NCBI GenBank assembly: GCA_964518595.1
Contig: CAZFHA010000022.1
Location: 1 to 64,000 of the forward strand
Direction of reading: 5' to 3'
DNA length: 64,000 nt
Source: CAZFHA01 sp964518595
Lineage (GTDB): Bacteria > Bacillota > Clostridia > Saccharofermentanales > Saccharofermentanaceae
The position numbers were made by a program, and so were the translations under genes. The notes under the pieces are model-generated. The model did not search any database. It was not told the origin of the DNA and saw only the letters and a program-made list of their open reading frames with translations. Below are positions 35,262 to 44,252 of the stretch, in pieces (within the stretch, counting starts at the first letter, position 1; each line of letters starts with the position of its first letter).

Positions 35262-36401
35262 CTGGTTTATTTAGATAACTGCGCAACTACTCAGCCCTTG
35301 CCGGAGGTGCTTGAGGTAGCGGCCACTTCATTACAAGATCCTGAGCTATTTGCTAATCCTGACTCGATTCACCGATTAGGACTAAAGGCTGCCGGTGAAA
35401 TGAGGCTGGCAGCAAAAAATATTGCTGAAAGACTGCACTGCTTGCCGGAAGAAATTATTTTTACTTCCGGCGGCAGTGAATCTATTAATACTGCACTCAG
35501 GGGCTTTATTGAGGCTAATTCTTCTGTAGGTAATCATATCATTTCTACGAAAACAGAGCATAAGGCAACCCTAGAGGTTTTACGTTTTCTTTCAGAGTAC
35601 GGTTATGAAGTGACGTATTTACCCGTTGATAAATGGGGAGCTATTTCTTTGGCGGACTTTAAGGCGGCTCTCCGATCGAATACAATAGCTATCAGTTTTA
35701 CTCATGTAAATAATGAAACTGGAGCTATATTGGAAGACGTTGCCAGTTTAGCAGCTTGCAAGAAGTTAATTGCACCTAGAGCAGCTTTTCACCTTGATTG
35801 TGTTCAATCATTAGGTAAGCTCCCAATATCCTTAGGGCAGTGGGGCGTGGATTTAGCATCCTTCTCCGGTCATAAAATCCATGGACTGAAGGGCGTAGGT
35901 ATCCTGTATCAACGCAAGGGCTGTAGAATCGAACCGCTTATTTTAGGCGGCGGACAGCAAGGCGGAAGGCGTTCCGGTACACAAAGCCTATTTCTGGCTC
36001 AAAGTATGGCACTGGCTTTGACATTGGCAGAGGAGAGACGAGGGCATGCTTATGAAAAGGTTGCCAGGCTTAAACAACTCTTTATTGAGACCATTGCCGA
36101 GCTGAATCCAACAATTAACTCTCCCCAAGAAGGCTCACCATATATTCTGAATCTATCTCTCGCTGATCTTCAAGCAGAGACTTTACTTCATGCCTTAGAA
36201 GAAGAAGCGGTTTATATTTCTACCGTTTCTGCCTGTGCTTCTCGTAAGCAAAGGATTAGTCATGTTTTAGCTGCCATGGGAATTGATCGAAATATAGCCG
36301 CCAGAGCTATTCGGATCAGTTTTTCCGCTTTTACGACGGAAGAAGAAATTATTTTTGCTGCCAAAGCTCTTAAAAATGTATATAATAGATACCGTATCTA
36401 A
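35262..36401 (+). CDS. Cysteine desulfurase (NifZ/IscS class), apparent CTG start
   Basis: PLP enzyme that takes sulfur from cysteine as an enzyme-bound persulfide. The product contains the PLP Lys in SGHKIHGLKG and the catalytic Cys in VSACASRK. The family's N-terminal strand VYLDNCATTQP begins right after a CTG at 35262, which lies 8 bases downstream of a perfect AGGAGG. No ATG, GTG or TTG exists between the in-frame TAG at 35247 and the TTG at 35298, and starting at 35298 would delete the conserved strand. It precedes thiI by 29 bases, so it most likely supplies sulfur for 4-thiouridine in tRNA, as nifZ-thiI does in Bacillus. Confidence 0.88.
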   Translation: MVYLDNCATTQPLPEVLEVAATSLQDPELFANPDSIHRLGLKAAGEMRLAAKNIAERLHCLPEEIIFTSGGSESINTALRGFIEANSSVGNHIISTKTEHKATLEVLRFLSEYGYEVTYLPVDKWGAISLADFKAALRSNTIAISFTHVNNETGAILEDVASLAACKKLIAPRAAFHLDCVQSLGKLPISLGQWGVDLASFSGHKIHGLKGVGILYQRKGCRIEPLILGGGQQGGRRSGTQSLFLAQSMALALTLAEERRGHAYEKVARLKQLFIETIAELNPTINSPQEGSPYILNLSLADLQAETLLHALEEEAVYISTVSACASRKQRISHVLAAMGIDRNIAARAIRISFSAFTTEEEIIFAAKALKNVYNRYRI

Positions 36402-36430
36402 ATTTATAGCAGAATTAGGAGTTTCTATTC

Positions 36431-37663
36431 ATGAAAAACCAAGAGGTCTATCGGGTTGTAATTTTGGCCAGAATCGGAGAAATTGCTTTGAAAGGCCTAA
36501 ACCGAGGACGCTTTGAGCAGCAGCTCATCCAAAACTTAAAATATCGACTTAAGAGTTTAGGAAAATTTCGGATTTTCCAGAGCCAGTCCCGCTTATGGAT
36601 AGAGCCCCTTGAAGAAACGGACGCAGAAACTAACGGACAGTCAATTGATCTGGCGGATAGTGATGTTGCGAATAAGATATTAACAGCCGTCACTCAGGTT
36701 TTTGGCATTGTTTCAGCCAGTCTTGTACGTAAGTTTGATGGTGATATTGAAGAAATACAAAGACAGTCATTAGCCTTTGTAAAGAATTTATTGGATAAAC
36801 ATCCTAACTACAAGACCTTTAAAGTAGAATCTAAGCGGTCAGATAAGAGCTTCCCTTTTAATTCGCCGCAGATTTGTCATGCAGTGGGAGGCCATGTGTT
36901 ATCCCAAACTCCGGCATTATCGGTCAATGTAAATTCACCGGATTTTATCTTATATGTTGAAGTTCGCGAGCATATGTATGTTTACAGCGAAAAGATTCTG
37001 GGACATCGAGGCCTTCCTGTGGGTACAGCCGGGCGAGCCATGCTTCTTTTGTCTGGCGGGATTGATAGCCCAGTAGCTGGGTATATGATGGCCAGCCGTG
37101 GAATGACCCTTGAGGCAATTTACTTTCATTCTCACCCCTATACCAGCGAACAAGCTAAGGAGAAAGTAATTGAGTTAGCAAGAATTCTTTCTGGTTTCTC
37201 GGGTACCCTGACACTTCATATTGTCAATTTTACTGATATTCAGCTGGAGCTTTATCGTAATACTCCACAAACCATGCTTACTATTACGATGCGGCGTGTT
37301 ATGATGCAAATTGCAGAGAGACTTGCGCAGAAGAATAATTGTAAGGCTCTTATAACCGGTGAAAGCCTGGGGCAAGTGGCGAGCCAGACTCTTGAGGCAC
37401 TTTGCCTTACGAACCAATCTGTAGCCATGCCGGTTTTTCGACCTTTAATTGGTTTAGATAAAGAAGAGGCTGTTGTTTTAGCCCGGCGGATTGGCACCTT
37501 TGAAACTTCCATTCTTCCCTATGAAGACTGTTGTACAGTTTTCGTGGCAAAGCACCCCAAAACTCATCCGACAGTTGCTAATATGATTGCTGCCGAGCAG
37601 AATATTGATATGGCGGCACTTGTACAAAAGGGTCTGGATTCAATTGAAAGTATTAAGATTTAA
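36431..37663 (+). CDS. thiI: tRNA 4-thiouridine synthase ThiI (no rhodanese domain)
   Basis: Makes s4U8 in tRNA and may act in thiamine synthesis. The 410-aa protein has an N-terminal ferredoxin-like region with THUMP domain (to about 165) and the PP-loop ATPase motif LLSGGIDSPVAG near 198-209. The C-terminus ends without the rhodanese domain found in E. coli, as in Bacillus. The sequence PYEDCCTVF retains a Cys pair. The desulfurase directly upstream is the natural sulfur donor. The ribosome site TTAGGAG is before the ATG. Confidence 0.96.
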   Translation: MKNQEVYRVVILARIGEIALKGLNRGRFEQQLIQNLKYRLKSLGKFRIFQSQSRLWIEPLEETDAETNGQSIDLADSDVANKILTAVTQVFGIVSASLVRKFDGDIEEIQRQSLAFVKNLLDKHPNYKTFKVESKRSDKSFPFNSPQICHAVGGHVLSQTPALSVNVNSPDFILYVEVREHMYVYSEKILGHRGLPVGTAGRAMLLLSGGIDSPVAGYMMASRGMTLEAIYFHSHPYTSEQAKEKVIELARILSGFSGTLTLHIVNFTDIQLELYRNTPQTMLTITMRRVMMQIAERLAQKNNCKALITGESLGQVASQTLEALCLTNQSVAMPVFRPLIGLDKEEAVVLARRIGTFETSILPYEDCCTVFVAKHPKTHPTVANMIAAEQNIDMAALVQKGLDSIESIKI

Positions 37664-37695
37664 CCAGTGTAGGAATTGGGCTTAGTGGAGGTCAT

Positions 37696-38739
37696 ATGCA
37701 GATCGGGAAGCTTACAAATGAAGAGTTAACAGAGATTGTCTTAGATCGTTTGCCGGTGGCATCTTCTAAAGTAATCAGCGGTTCAGCCGTGGGGATCGAT
37801 AGTGCCCGGATTGATTTAGAATCAGTTATGTTGATGGCCTCCTCCGACCCGGTCACTGCCGGCGGCAGGCAGACGGGACGTCTAGCTATTCATGTCTCAT
37901 GTAATGACATTGCTGCTGCCGGCGTCAGACCCAGTGGCATTTTGATGGTGATTATTGCTCCACCTAAAACCAGCCGCCAAGACCTAATTGACACTGTGGA
38001 GCAAGCCTCCGCAACAGCTAGAGAATTAGGTATTGATATAGTTGGCGGACACACAGAAATTAGTGATGCTGTAAATCGCCTCATTGTAACCACAACGGCT
38101 TTGGGTGCCGCAGATAAGAGTGATTTAATCCCTAAAGGACAGGCTCAGCTCGGAGACAGCTTACTTATGACAAAAACCGCCGGTATCGAAGGTACTTGGT
38201 TAGCCGCGATGGAACGGGAAGCAGATTTAAAGGCCTGTGGCCTTGAGGTCTTTGTCCAACAGGCTCAAGCTTTCATCAAAGATTTGAGTGTTGTGAAGGA
38301 TGGCGTTTTGGCGGCTTCTTGTCAACCTCGTAGCCGAATAAAGAATTCTCAAGGCTATGGCCTCAGTGCCGTTAATCTTATGCATGATGCCACTGAAGGT
38401 GGAATTTTAGGGGCCGCTTATGAAATGGCGAGCCTGTCAGGGTTAGGTATAGAGGTGTTTGTGGATCAGATCCCTTTGCATGAAGCTACGAATTCACTGA
38501 GTAGAGCTTTGGAGCTTGACCCGTTACGTTTAATTGCTTCTGGCTCTATGCTTATTGCGACACCGCAACCGGAGGATATAATTCGCAAACTATCAGCGCA
38601 TAATATTCTTTGCACAGAAATAGGCCGCTTTGTGCAAGAGGGATATTTTGAAAAACATAGTGATGGCAATTTGCTACCGCTTCAAGCACCTAAAGTAGAT
38701 GAAATCTATAAATTGTTTAACAAAGATGTGATGAGCTGA
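37696..38739 (+). CDS. AIR synthase-related protein (HypE/PurM superfamily)
   Basis: A 347-aa ATP-binding protein of the PurM/HypE/ThiL/SelD superfamily. Visible motifs are SSDPVTAG, the nucleotide-binding VSCNDIAAAG, GGHTEIS, TKTAGIEGT and HDATEGGILGA. It lacks the C-terminal PRIC cysteine tail of true HypE and the catalytic Cys/Sec loop of SelD, so neither hydrogenase maturation nor selenophosphate synthesis is supported. It follows thiI by 32 bases with its own TGGAGG site. Placement after nifZ-like and thiI genes hints at a role linked to sulfur or thiamine metabolism, but this is only contextual. Confidence 0.8.
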   Translation: MQIGKLTNEELTEIVLDRLPVASSKVISGSAVGIDSARIDLESVMLMASSDPVTAGGRQTGRLAIHVSCNDIAAAGVRPSGILMVIIAPPKTSRQDLIDTVEQASATARELGIDIVGGHTEISDAVNRLIVTTTALGAADKSDLIPKGQAQLGDSLLMTKTAGIEGTWLAAMEREADLKACGLEVFVQQAQAFIKDLSVVKDGVLAASCQPRSRIKNSQGYGLSAVNLMHDATEGGILGAAYEMASLSGLGIEVFVDQIPLHEATNSLSRALELDPLRLIASGSMLIATPQPEDIIRKLSAHNILCTEIGRFVQEGYFEKHSDGNLLPLQAPKVDEIYKLFNKDVMS

Positions 38740-38798
38740 GGTAGAAAAAGTGGCCATATACCTTGGTTAGCGTGTTCCAAAGAAAGGGCAGGTACAGT

Positions 38799-39698
38799 AT
38801 GCGGATTTTGCAATTTAGAACAAACCGAAACAATGTCAGTTACGATGCTTTGGGAATTTGGACAGCGGCAGGAATACTTGATGTTCCGGCGGCAGCTGAA
38901 AGATTGGGTATCTTGGTTCCCCGGTCAACAGATGAGCTGATATCCTCTCAAGAAGCTGGTTTAGAAGCCTTAGTTGCTCTGTTGGATGACTTAAAAGCCT
39001 CCTCCGTTAAACAGGAGGACTTATGGCTGGCAGAGGATTCTATTAGCTACCTTCCCATAGTCACCAACCCAGAAAAAATTCTCTGTGTAGGTTTAAATTA
39101 TCAACCGCATGCGGCGGAAATGAAGATGGAGAAGCCCCAGTGGCCGGTGATTTTTAGTAAATACAATAATACTTTGGCAGGGCATAAAGAGAAAGTTTTT
39201 TTGCCAGAAGGTGCTTTCCAGTTTGATTACGAAATTGAACTGGTTATTATTATGGGTAGACAGGCTAATAAGGTCACCGTTGCGGACGCTTTGGGCTATG
39301 TCTTTGGCTATACTATCGGAAATGACTTATCGGCTCGCGACTTACAAATGCGCACAGGACAGTGGCTCATAGGCAAGAGCTGTGATGGCTTTGCTCCGGT
39401 AGGCCCCTATATTATTCCGGCGGATATTATCACTCCGGATCACTTGGAATTAACTTGTTCTGTTAATGGCCAAAGGGTTCAAAAGGGCAATACTCAGGAC
39501 ATGATTTTTAGTTGCGCTGAGATTATTAGCTATATATCCCAATATATGACACTGAAACCGGGAGATTTGATTTTTACCGGAACTCCTTCTGGGGTGATTA
39601 TGGGTAAACCCAAAGAACAGCAAATTTGGCTGAAATCCGGGGATCAGATAAGCGCAGAAATCAAAGGCATTGGCTCCTTAGAGACCACCTTGGTGTAG
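38799..39698 (+). CDS. Fumarylacetoacetate hydrolase-family protein
   Basis: A 299-aa enzyme of the FAH superfamily, which hydrolyses or decarboxylates beta-diketo or 2-oxo acids with Mg. Typical motifs are VGLNYQPHAAEM, a metal-binding EIELVIIMG, GYTIGNDLSARDLQ and FTGTPSGV. The ATG at 38799 follows AAAGGGCAGG; an upstream in-frame TTG at 38763 adds 12 non-conserved residues. The exact substrate (acylpyruvate, oxaloacetate and others are possible) cannot be decided. It lies 59 bases after the AIR-synthase-like gene. Confidence 0.88.
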   Translation: MRILQFRTNRNNVSYDALGIWTAAGILDVPAAAERLGILVPRSTDELISSQEAGLEALVALLDDLKASSVKQEDLWLAEDSISYLPIVTNPEKILCVGLNYQPHAAEMKMEKPQWPVIFSKYNNTLAGHKEKVFLPEGAFQFDYEIELVIIMGRQANKVTVADALGYVFGYTIGNDLSARDLQMRTGQWLIGKSCDGFAPVGPYIIPADIITPDHLELTCSVNGQRVQKGNTQDMIFSCAEIISYISQYMTLKPGDLIFTGTPSGVIMGKPKEQQIWLKSGDQISAEIKGIGSLETTLV

Positions 39699-39781
39699 TT
39701 TTACATTCTTTACCCAAGAAAGAAATTTCGTTAGAATAAGAGAGCGTATGGATCATAATCGAAAATTAGAGGAGGCAGTAC

Positions 39782-41023
39782 ATGTTTGAGCATATTAAGG
39801 CAGAAGACCCGGAAATTTATCGAGCTATAATGGATGAGGTAGAACGGCAAAGGGATAAGATCGAGTTGATTGCCTCAGAAAACTTTGTTAGTGAAGCCGT
39901 ACTAGAGGCTGCTGGCAGCCCCTTAACTAATAAATATGCTGAGGGGTATCCGGGAAAGCGTTATTATGGCGGCTGTGAGTATGTGGATATCGCAGAGTCT
40001 TTGGCTATTGAACGGGCGAAGAAGCTATTCGGCGCTGAGCATGTAAATGTCCAGCCACATTCAGGTGCACAAGCTAATACAGCCGTTTACTTTGCCATGC
40101 TCAATCCAGGCGATACTATTTTAGGCATGGATTTGTCACATGGCGGTCATTTGACTCATGGAATGAAACTTAATGTTTCGGGTAAACTTTATAATTCTGA
40201 ATTTTATGGTGTGGATGCGCAGACCGGTTTAATAGATTATGACCAGCTTTTAGAGAAGGCTCTAACAGTTAAGCCCAAGATGATTGTTGCCGGTGCTTCT
40301 GCATACCCGAGGATTATAGATTTTGCTAAATTCCGCCAGATTGCTGACCAAGTAGGAGCCATGCTTTTTGTAGACATGGCACATATAGCCGGACTGGTGG
40401 CTGCAGGGTTGCATCCTAATCCAGTACCTTATGCTGATTTTGTCACCACCACTACTCATAAGACCTTAAGAGGACCAAGAGGTGGAATGATTTTATGCAA
40501 AGAAGAATACGCCAAAGCTATAGATCTGGCTGTTTTTCCAGGGCAGCAAGGTGGGCCTCTGATGCATATTATCGCTGCCAAAGCCATCGCTTTTAAGGAA
40601 GCTTTGACGGAGGATTTCCGGATATATCAAGGGGGAATTCTGGCTAATGCTGCGGCTCTTGCTCAAGGATTACTTTCCAGAGACATTACACTTGTTTCCG
40701 GTGGAACGGATAATCATTTACTGCTGGTAGATCTGCGTGATACCGGTGTTACCGGTAAAGATATGCAGCTACGGTTGGATGAAGTGAATATTACTTGTAA
40801 CAAAAATACGATACCCTTTGATCCGCAGACGCCTTTTGTTACCAGTGGTGTTCGTTTGGGAACGGCTGCGGTTACTACCCGAGGTATGACTACTTCAGAT
40901 ATGGATGAAATTGCGGAGCTTTTTGTATTGACACTAAGGGATTTCGACAATAAGAAGGCAGAAATACTTGCACGGGTAGCTGGGCTAACAAGCCGTTATC
41001 CACTTTACCCCTCTATTGGATGA
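39782..41023 (+). CDS. glyA: Serine hydroxymethyltransferase
   Basis: PLP enzyme interconverting serine and glycine while charging THF with a C1 unit. The 413-aa product has the N-terminal ELIASENFVSEAV, the KRYYGGCEYVD segment, and the PLP Lys in TTTTHKTLRGPRGG. The ATG follows AGAGGAGG. With FolD (10763) it feeds formyl-THF synthesis. Its stop lies 7 bases before the rarA ATG. Confidence 0.98.
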   Translation: MFEHIKAEDPEIYRAIMDEVERQRDKIELIASENFVSEAVLEAAGSPLTNKYAEGYPGKRYYGGCEYVDIAESLAIERAKKLFGAEHVNVQPHSGAQANTAVYFAMLNPGDTILGMDLSHGGHLTHGMKLNVSGKLYNSEFYGVDAQTGLIDYDQLLEKALTVKPKMIVAGASAYPRIIDFAKFRQIADQVGAMLFVDMAHIAGLVAAGLHPNPVPYADFVTTTTHKTLRGPRGGMILCKEEYAKAIDLAVFPGQQGGPLMHIIAAKAIAFKEALTEDFRIYQGGILANAAALAQGLLSRDITLVSGGTDNHLLLVDLRDTGVTGKDMQLRLDEVNITCNKNTIPFDPQTPFVTSGVRLGTAAVTTRGMTTSDMDEIAELFVLTLRDFDNKKAEILARVAGLTSRYPLYPSIG

Positions 41024-41030
41024 AAACAGT

Positions 41031-42341
41031 ATGGAAGCAGGTCAAAACCATAGAGAGCCCCTAGCCTATCGCATGGCACCCAGAAACTTGGATGAATATG
41101 TGGGACAGGAACATATTTTAGGTCAAGGCAAGATGCTAAGGCGAATGATCCAAGCTGACCGCCTGTCTTCGATCATTTTGTATGGTCCTCCTGGAACAGG
41201 GAAGACTTCCTTAGCGCGGCTAATCGCTAACACTACAGCTTCAACTTTTGTAAAAATTAATGCGGTTACTGCTGGTGTTACCGAGATTAAGCGTGTCATT
41301 GCCGACACGCTTAATCCTATGCTTACGCCCAGTGGAAGAACGGTTCTATTTGTTGACGAGATTCACCGTTTCAATAAATTGCAGCAAGATGCTTTGCTGC
41401 CCCAAGTAGAGGACGGGACTTTGATCTTGATTGGGGCTACTACGGAAAATCCGTTTTTTGAGGTTAACAAGGCATTGATTTCGCGATCTACCGTTTTACA
41501 GCTTTTACCACTAACCGAAAAAGATATTCTTAAGATCATTGAGCAAGCTTTGGTTGATGAGGAGAGGGGATTCGGACTTCTTTCGATCAATATTTCTGAT
41601 GATGCGAAATCTTACATTGCTAATTTATCAAATGGCGATGCCAGAATTGCTCTAAGAGCACTGGAATTGGCAGCGGTTACTACTCCACCGGATGATACCG
41701 GTAGCATACTTGTCAGCAAGGAAGTCTTGGAAGACTGTATGCAGAAGCGAAGTCTGGCCTTTGACTCTACCGGTGAAAGTCATTATGATAATATTAGTGC
41801 TTTCATCAAGTCTATGCGGGGGTCAGACCCTGATGCTACTGTTTTTTATTTGGCCAGAGCCTTACACGGTGGTGAAGAAATTGAATTTTTGGCCAGACGC
41901 ATACTGATCTGTGCTTCGGAAGATGTAGGGATGGCTAATCCCATTGCCTTACAAGTGGCCATGGCAGCCTATCAAGGTGTTATGGCTGTCGGACTTCCGG
42001 AGGCTAGAATTCTTTTGGCTCAAGCTGCTGTGCTTGTTGCCACCAGTCCTAAATCGAATGCTTCTTACTCGGCTATTAATAAGGCCATGGCGGATGTGGC
42101 TGAGCGAAGGACAGGGGAAGTTCCACTACATCTGCGCAATGCGCCTAAAGAGGGTATGGTGAAGCTGGGCTATGGCAGTGGCTACAAATATGCTCATGAC
42201 TATGAGAATAATATTGTCGATCAACAGTATCTGCCTGATGAAGTGGTAGGTACTGTATATTATGCTCCCACAACCAACGGTTATGAGGGAAAAATTAAAG
42301 ACTGGCTAGATAAACGTAGAGCGCATAACTCGGGAGAATAA
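41031..42341 (+). CDS. rarA: Replication-associated recombination protein RarA (MgsA)
   Basis: AAA+ ATPase acting at stalled forks. The 436-aa product has RMAPRNLDEYVGQEH near its start, Walker A YGPPGTGKTS, Walker B VDEIHRF, sensor GATTENP and the C-terminal tetramerisation domain (SKSNASY is not shown verbatim; the region reads PKSNASYSAI). I take the ATG at 41031; a TTG at 41016 overlapping glyA is an alternative, and neither has a strong ribosome site. A terminator hairpin follows. Confidence 0.93.
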   Translation: MEAGQNHREPLAYRMAPRNLDEYVGQEHILGQGKMLRRMIQADRLSSIILYGPPGTGKTSLARLIANTTASTFVKINAVTAGVTEIKRVIADTLNPMLTPSGRTVLFVDEIHRFNKLQQDALLPQVEDGTLILIGATTENPFFEVNKALISRSTVLQLLPLTEKDILKIIEQALVDEERGFGLLSINISDDAKSYIANLSNGDARIALRALELAAVTTPPDDTGSILVSKEVLEDCMQKRSLAFDSTGESHYDNISAFIKSMRGSDPDATVFYLARALHGGEEIEFLARRILICASEDVGMANPIALQVAMAAYQGVMAVGLPEARILLAQAAVLVATSPKSNASYSAINKAMADVAERRTGEVPLHLRNAPKEGMVKLGYGSGYKYAHDYENNIVDQQYLPDEVVGTVYYAPTTNGYEGKIKDWLDKRRAHNSGE

Positions 42342-42426
42342 TTCACAATTATAGTTGCTGTGTAACTATTGTTACGACTGATTTCGGTAAAAAGAAATAA
42401 AGTAATATCATAAAGGCTGCTTATGG

Positions 42427-42473
42427 GGCGTTTGCTTCTTGAAAAGATGTTTTCAGGCTTAAGCGCCTTTTTT
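42427..42473 (+). terminator. Terminator between rarA and iscS
   Basis: GGCGTTTGCTT...GAAAA pairs imperfectly with TTTTC...AAGCGCC, followed by T6 (42468-42473). It most likely ends rarA, but lies only about 40 bases before iscS, so it could also be an attenuator for iscS-iscU. Confidence 0.65.
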
Positions 42474-42518
42474 GCGGAAAAAGTTAGAAAGGTCATCTAT
42501 GGGATGTGAGTGATAAAA

Positions 42519-43715
42519 ATGTCGGATCAGGAGAAAAGAGTTTATCTAGATAATGCTGCAACAACAGCTGTACGACAAGAAGTCTTGTCGGAGATGCTGC
42601 CGCTTTTTGGTAATTATTTTGGTAATCCCTCCTCTATTTATCGAGAGGGTCAGAAAGCAAAGGTTATTTTGGAAGAGGCAAGAGCCAGAGTTGCTAAGGC
42701 TCTTAATGCTGAGACTTCCGAAATATATTTTACTTCTTGTGGCACAGAGTCAGATAATTGGGCTATCAAAGGGATTGCTTTGCGGCATAAAGCCAAAGGC
42801 AAACATATCATTACTACAACAATCGAACATCATGCTGTTCTTCATAGTTGCCAAGCTCTCGAAAAACAAGGCTTTGAGGTAACGTATCTTGAGGTAGATG
42901 AATTTGGACGCGTGTCTCCGGAAGCCCTCGAGGCCGCTATCAGACCAGATACCATTCTGGTTTCAATTATGATGGCCAATAACGAAATTGGAACCGTAGA
43001 ACCGATTGCTCAGTTGGCAGAGGTTTGTCGTAAACACAAGGTGTTTTTTCATACGGATGCAGTTCAAGCGGCGGGAGCTGTTCCTATAGACGTCAAGGCT
43101 TTGGGCATTGATTTACTCTCCTTATCGGGGCATAAGATTAATGCGCCTAAGGGTGTTGGTTTGCTATATATTCGCCGTGGTGTGGCTTTGGATAATTTCA
43201 TGGATGGAGGAGCACAAGAGCGCAACCGCCGTGGTGGTACGGAAAACTTACCTTATATTGTGGCTTTTGCCAAGGCACTTGAACTAGCTGTGGCAGAACA
43301 AGCTGAGTCGGCTAAAGGTTTAGCCGTGATTAGAGATCAACTGATTAAGACTGTGTTAGATAAGATTCCCCACACCCGCTTAAATGGTCATCCCACGGAG
43401 CGGCTCCCAGGAAACGTTAATTTTTCTTTTGAGTTCATTGAAGGTGAGTCACTTTTGCTGCTGTTAGACTATATGGGATTTGCCTGTTCAAGCGGTTCTG
43501 CTTGTACTTCCGGTTCCCTTGAACCATCTCACGTGCTGTTGGCAATTGGTTTGCCTCATGAGATTGCCCATGGTTCTTTGCGCATTAGCTTAGGTAAATT
43601 TTCGACTAAAGAAGAAGTTATGAGTATTGTTCCGGCACTAGAGAGTGTTGTTGCGAGATTGAGAGATATGTCCCCCCTATATGAAGATTATCTAAAGAAG
43701 AAAGAAGGAAAATAA
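42519..43715 (+). CDS. iscS: Cysteine desulfurase IscS/NifS
   Basis: Second desulfurase in the window, 398 aa, paired with the scaffold iscU one base downstream, so it most likely serves Fe-S cluster assembly. It has RVYLDNAATTAV at the start, the PLP Lys in SGHKINAPKG and the catalytic Cys in SGSACTSGSLEPSH. The ATG at 42519 is used; a GTG at 42510 is also possible and is overlapped by a 4-codon ORF with a good ribosome site. No iscR or hsc genes are adjacent, which is usual for Clostridia. Confidence 0.94.
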   Translation: MSDQEKRVYLDNAATTAVRQEVLSEMLPLFGNYFGNPSSIYREGQKAKVILEEARARVAKALNAETSEIYFTSCGTESDNWAIKGIALRHKAKGKHIITTTIEHHAVLHSCQALEKQGFEVTYLEVDEFGRVSPEALEAAIRPDTILVSIMMANNEIGTVEPIAQLAEVCRKHKVFFHTDAVQAAGAVPIDVKALGIDLLSLSGHKINAPKGVGLLYIRRGVALDNFMDGGAQERNRRGGTENLPYIVAFAKALELAVAEQAESAKGLAVIRDQLIKTVLDKIPHTRLNGHPTERLPGNVNFSFEFIEGESLLLLLDYMGFACSSGSACTSGSLEPSHVLLAIGLPHEIAHGSLRISLGKFSTKEEVMSIVPALESVVARLRDMSPLYEDYLKKKEGK

Positions 43716-43716
43716 T

Positions 43717-44166
43717 ATGCTTTATAGTGACAAAGTGATGGATCATTTTATGCACCCTCGTAATGTAGGTGAGATGCAGGAGCCAACGGCTACCGGTACT
43801 GTTGGTAATGCTAAGTGTGGCGATATCATGAAAGTGTACCTGAAAATTGAAAATGATATTGTTGTAGATGCTATGTTTAAGACTTTTGGCTGTGGCAGTG
43901 CCATTGCTACTTCTAGCATGGCTACGGAAATGATAAAGGGTAAGACCATAGATGAGGCTTTGGAATTAACAAACAAGGCAGTGGCAGAAGCTTTGGATGG
44001 TTTGCCACCGGTTAAGATGCACTGTTCTGTTTTAGCCGAACAAGCGGTTAAAGCTGCTTTTAAGGAGTATTTTGAAGAGCATGGCGGTATTCCGGCAGAT
44101 AAGCAAAAGTATTTTGATGTATTAGATGAAGATGAGCATGGACACGATCATGAGAATGAGCACTAA
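43717..44166 (+). CDS. iscU: Fe-S cluster scaffold IscU (NifU N-terminal type)
   Basis: Scaffold on which IscS sulfur and iron form [2Fe-2S] clusters. The 149-aa protein has the three ligand Cys in NAKCGD, FGCGSA and MHCSVLA. The Lys usually replaced in SufU is not decisive here, but the absence of the SufU insertion favours IscU. The C-terminal 15 residues are very acidic and His-rich (DEDEHGHDHENEH), unusual and possibly metal-binding. It ends with a strong terminator. Confidence 0.94.
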   Translation: MLYSDKVMDHFMHPRNVGEMQEPTATGTVGNAKCGDIMKVYLKIENDIVVDAMFKTFGCGSAIATSSMATEMIKGKTIDEALELTNKAVAEALDGLPPVKMHCSVLAEQAVKAAFKEYFEEHGGIPADKQKYFDVLDEDEHGHDHENEH

Positions 44167-44201
44167 TCACTTTTAGTGGTGAAATTTTTTGATAGATAAA
44201 G

Positions 44202-44239
44202 AAAATCCAGAGAAGGTCAGTCGCTTCTCTGGATTTTTT
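44202..44239. terminator. Bidirectional terminator between iscU and the PHP phosphatase
   Basis: AAAATCCAGAGAAG (44202-44215) pairs perfectly with CTTCTCTGGATTTT (44224-44237), 8-base loop, with T-runs available on both strands. It serves the convergent pair. Confidence 0.92.
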
Positions 44240-44252
44240 AGCAGAAGGACAT

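Noticed and set aside
37696..38739. SelD (selenophosphate synthetase) for the AIR-synthase-like gene
   Set aside because: Lacks the Cys/Sec catalytic loop of SelD; resembles HypE-like proteins instead.
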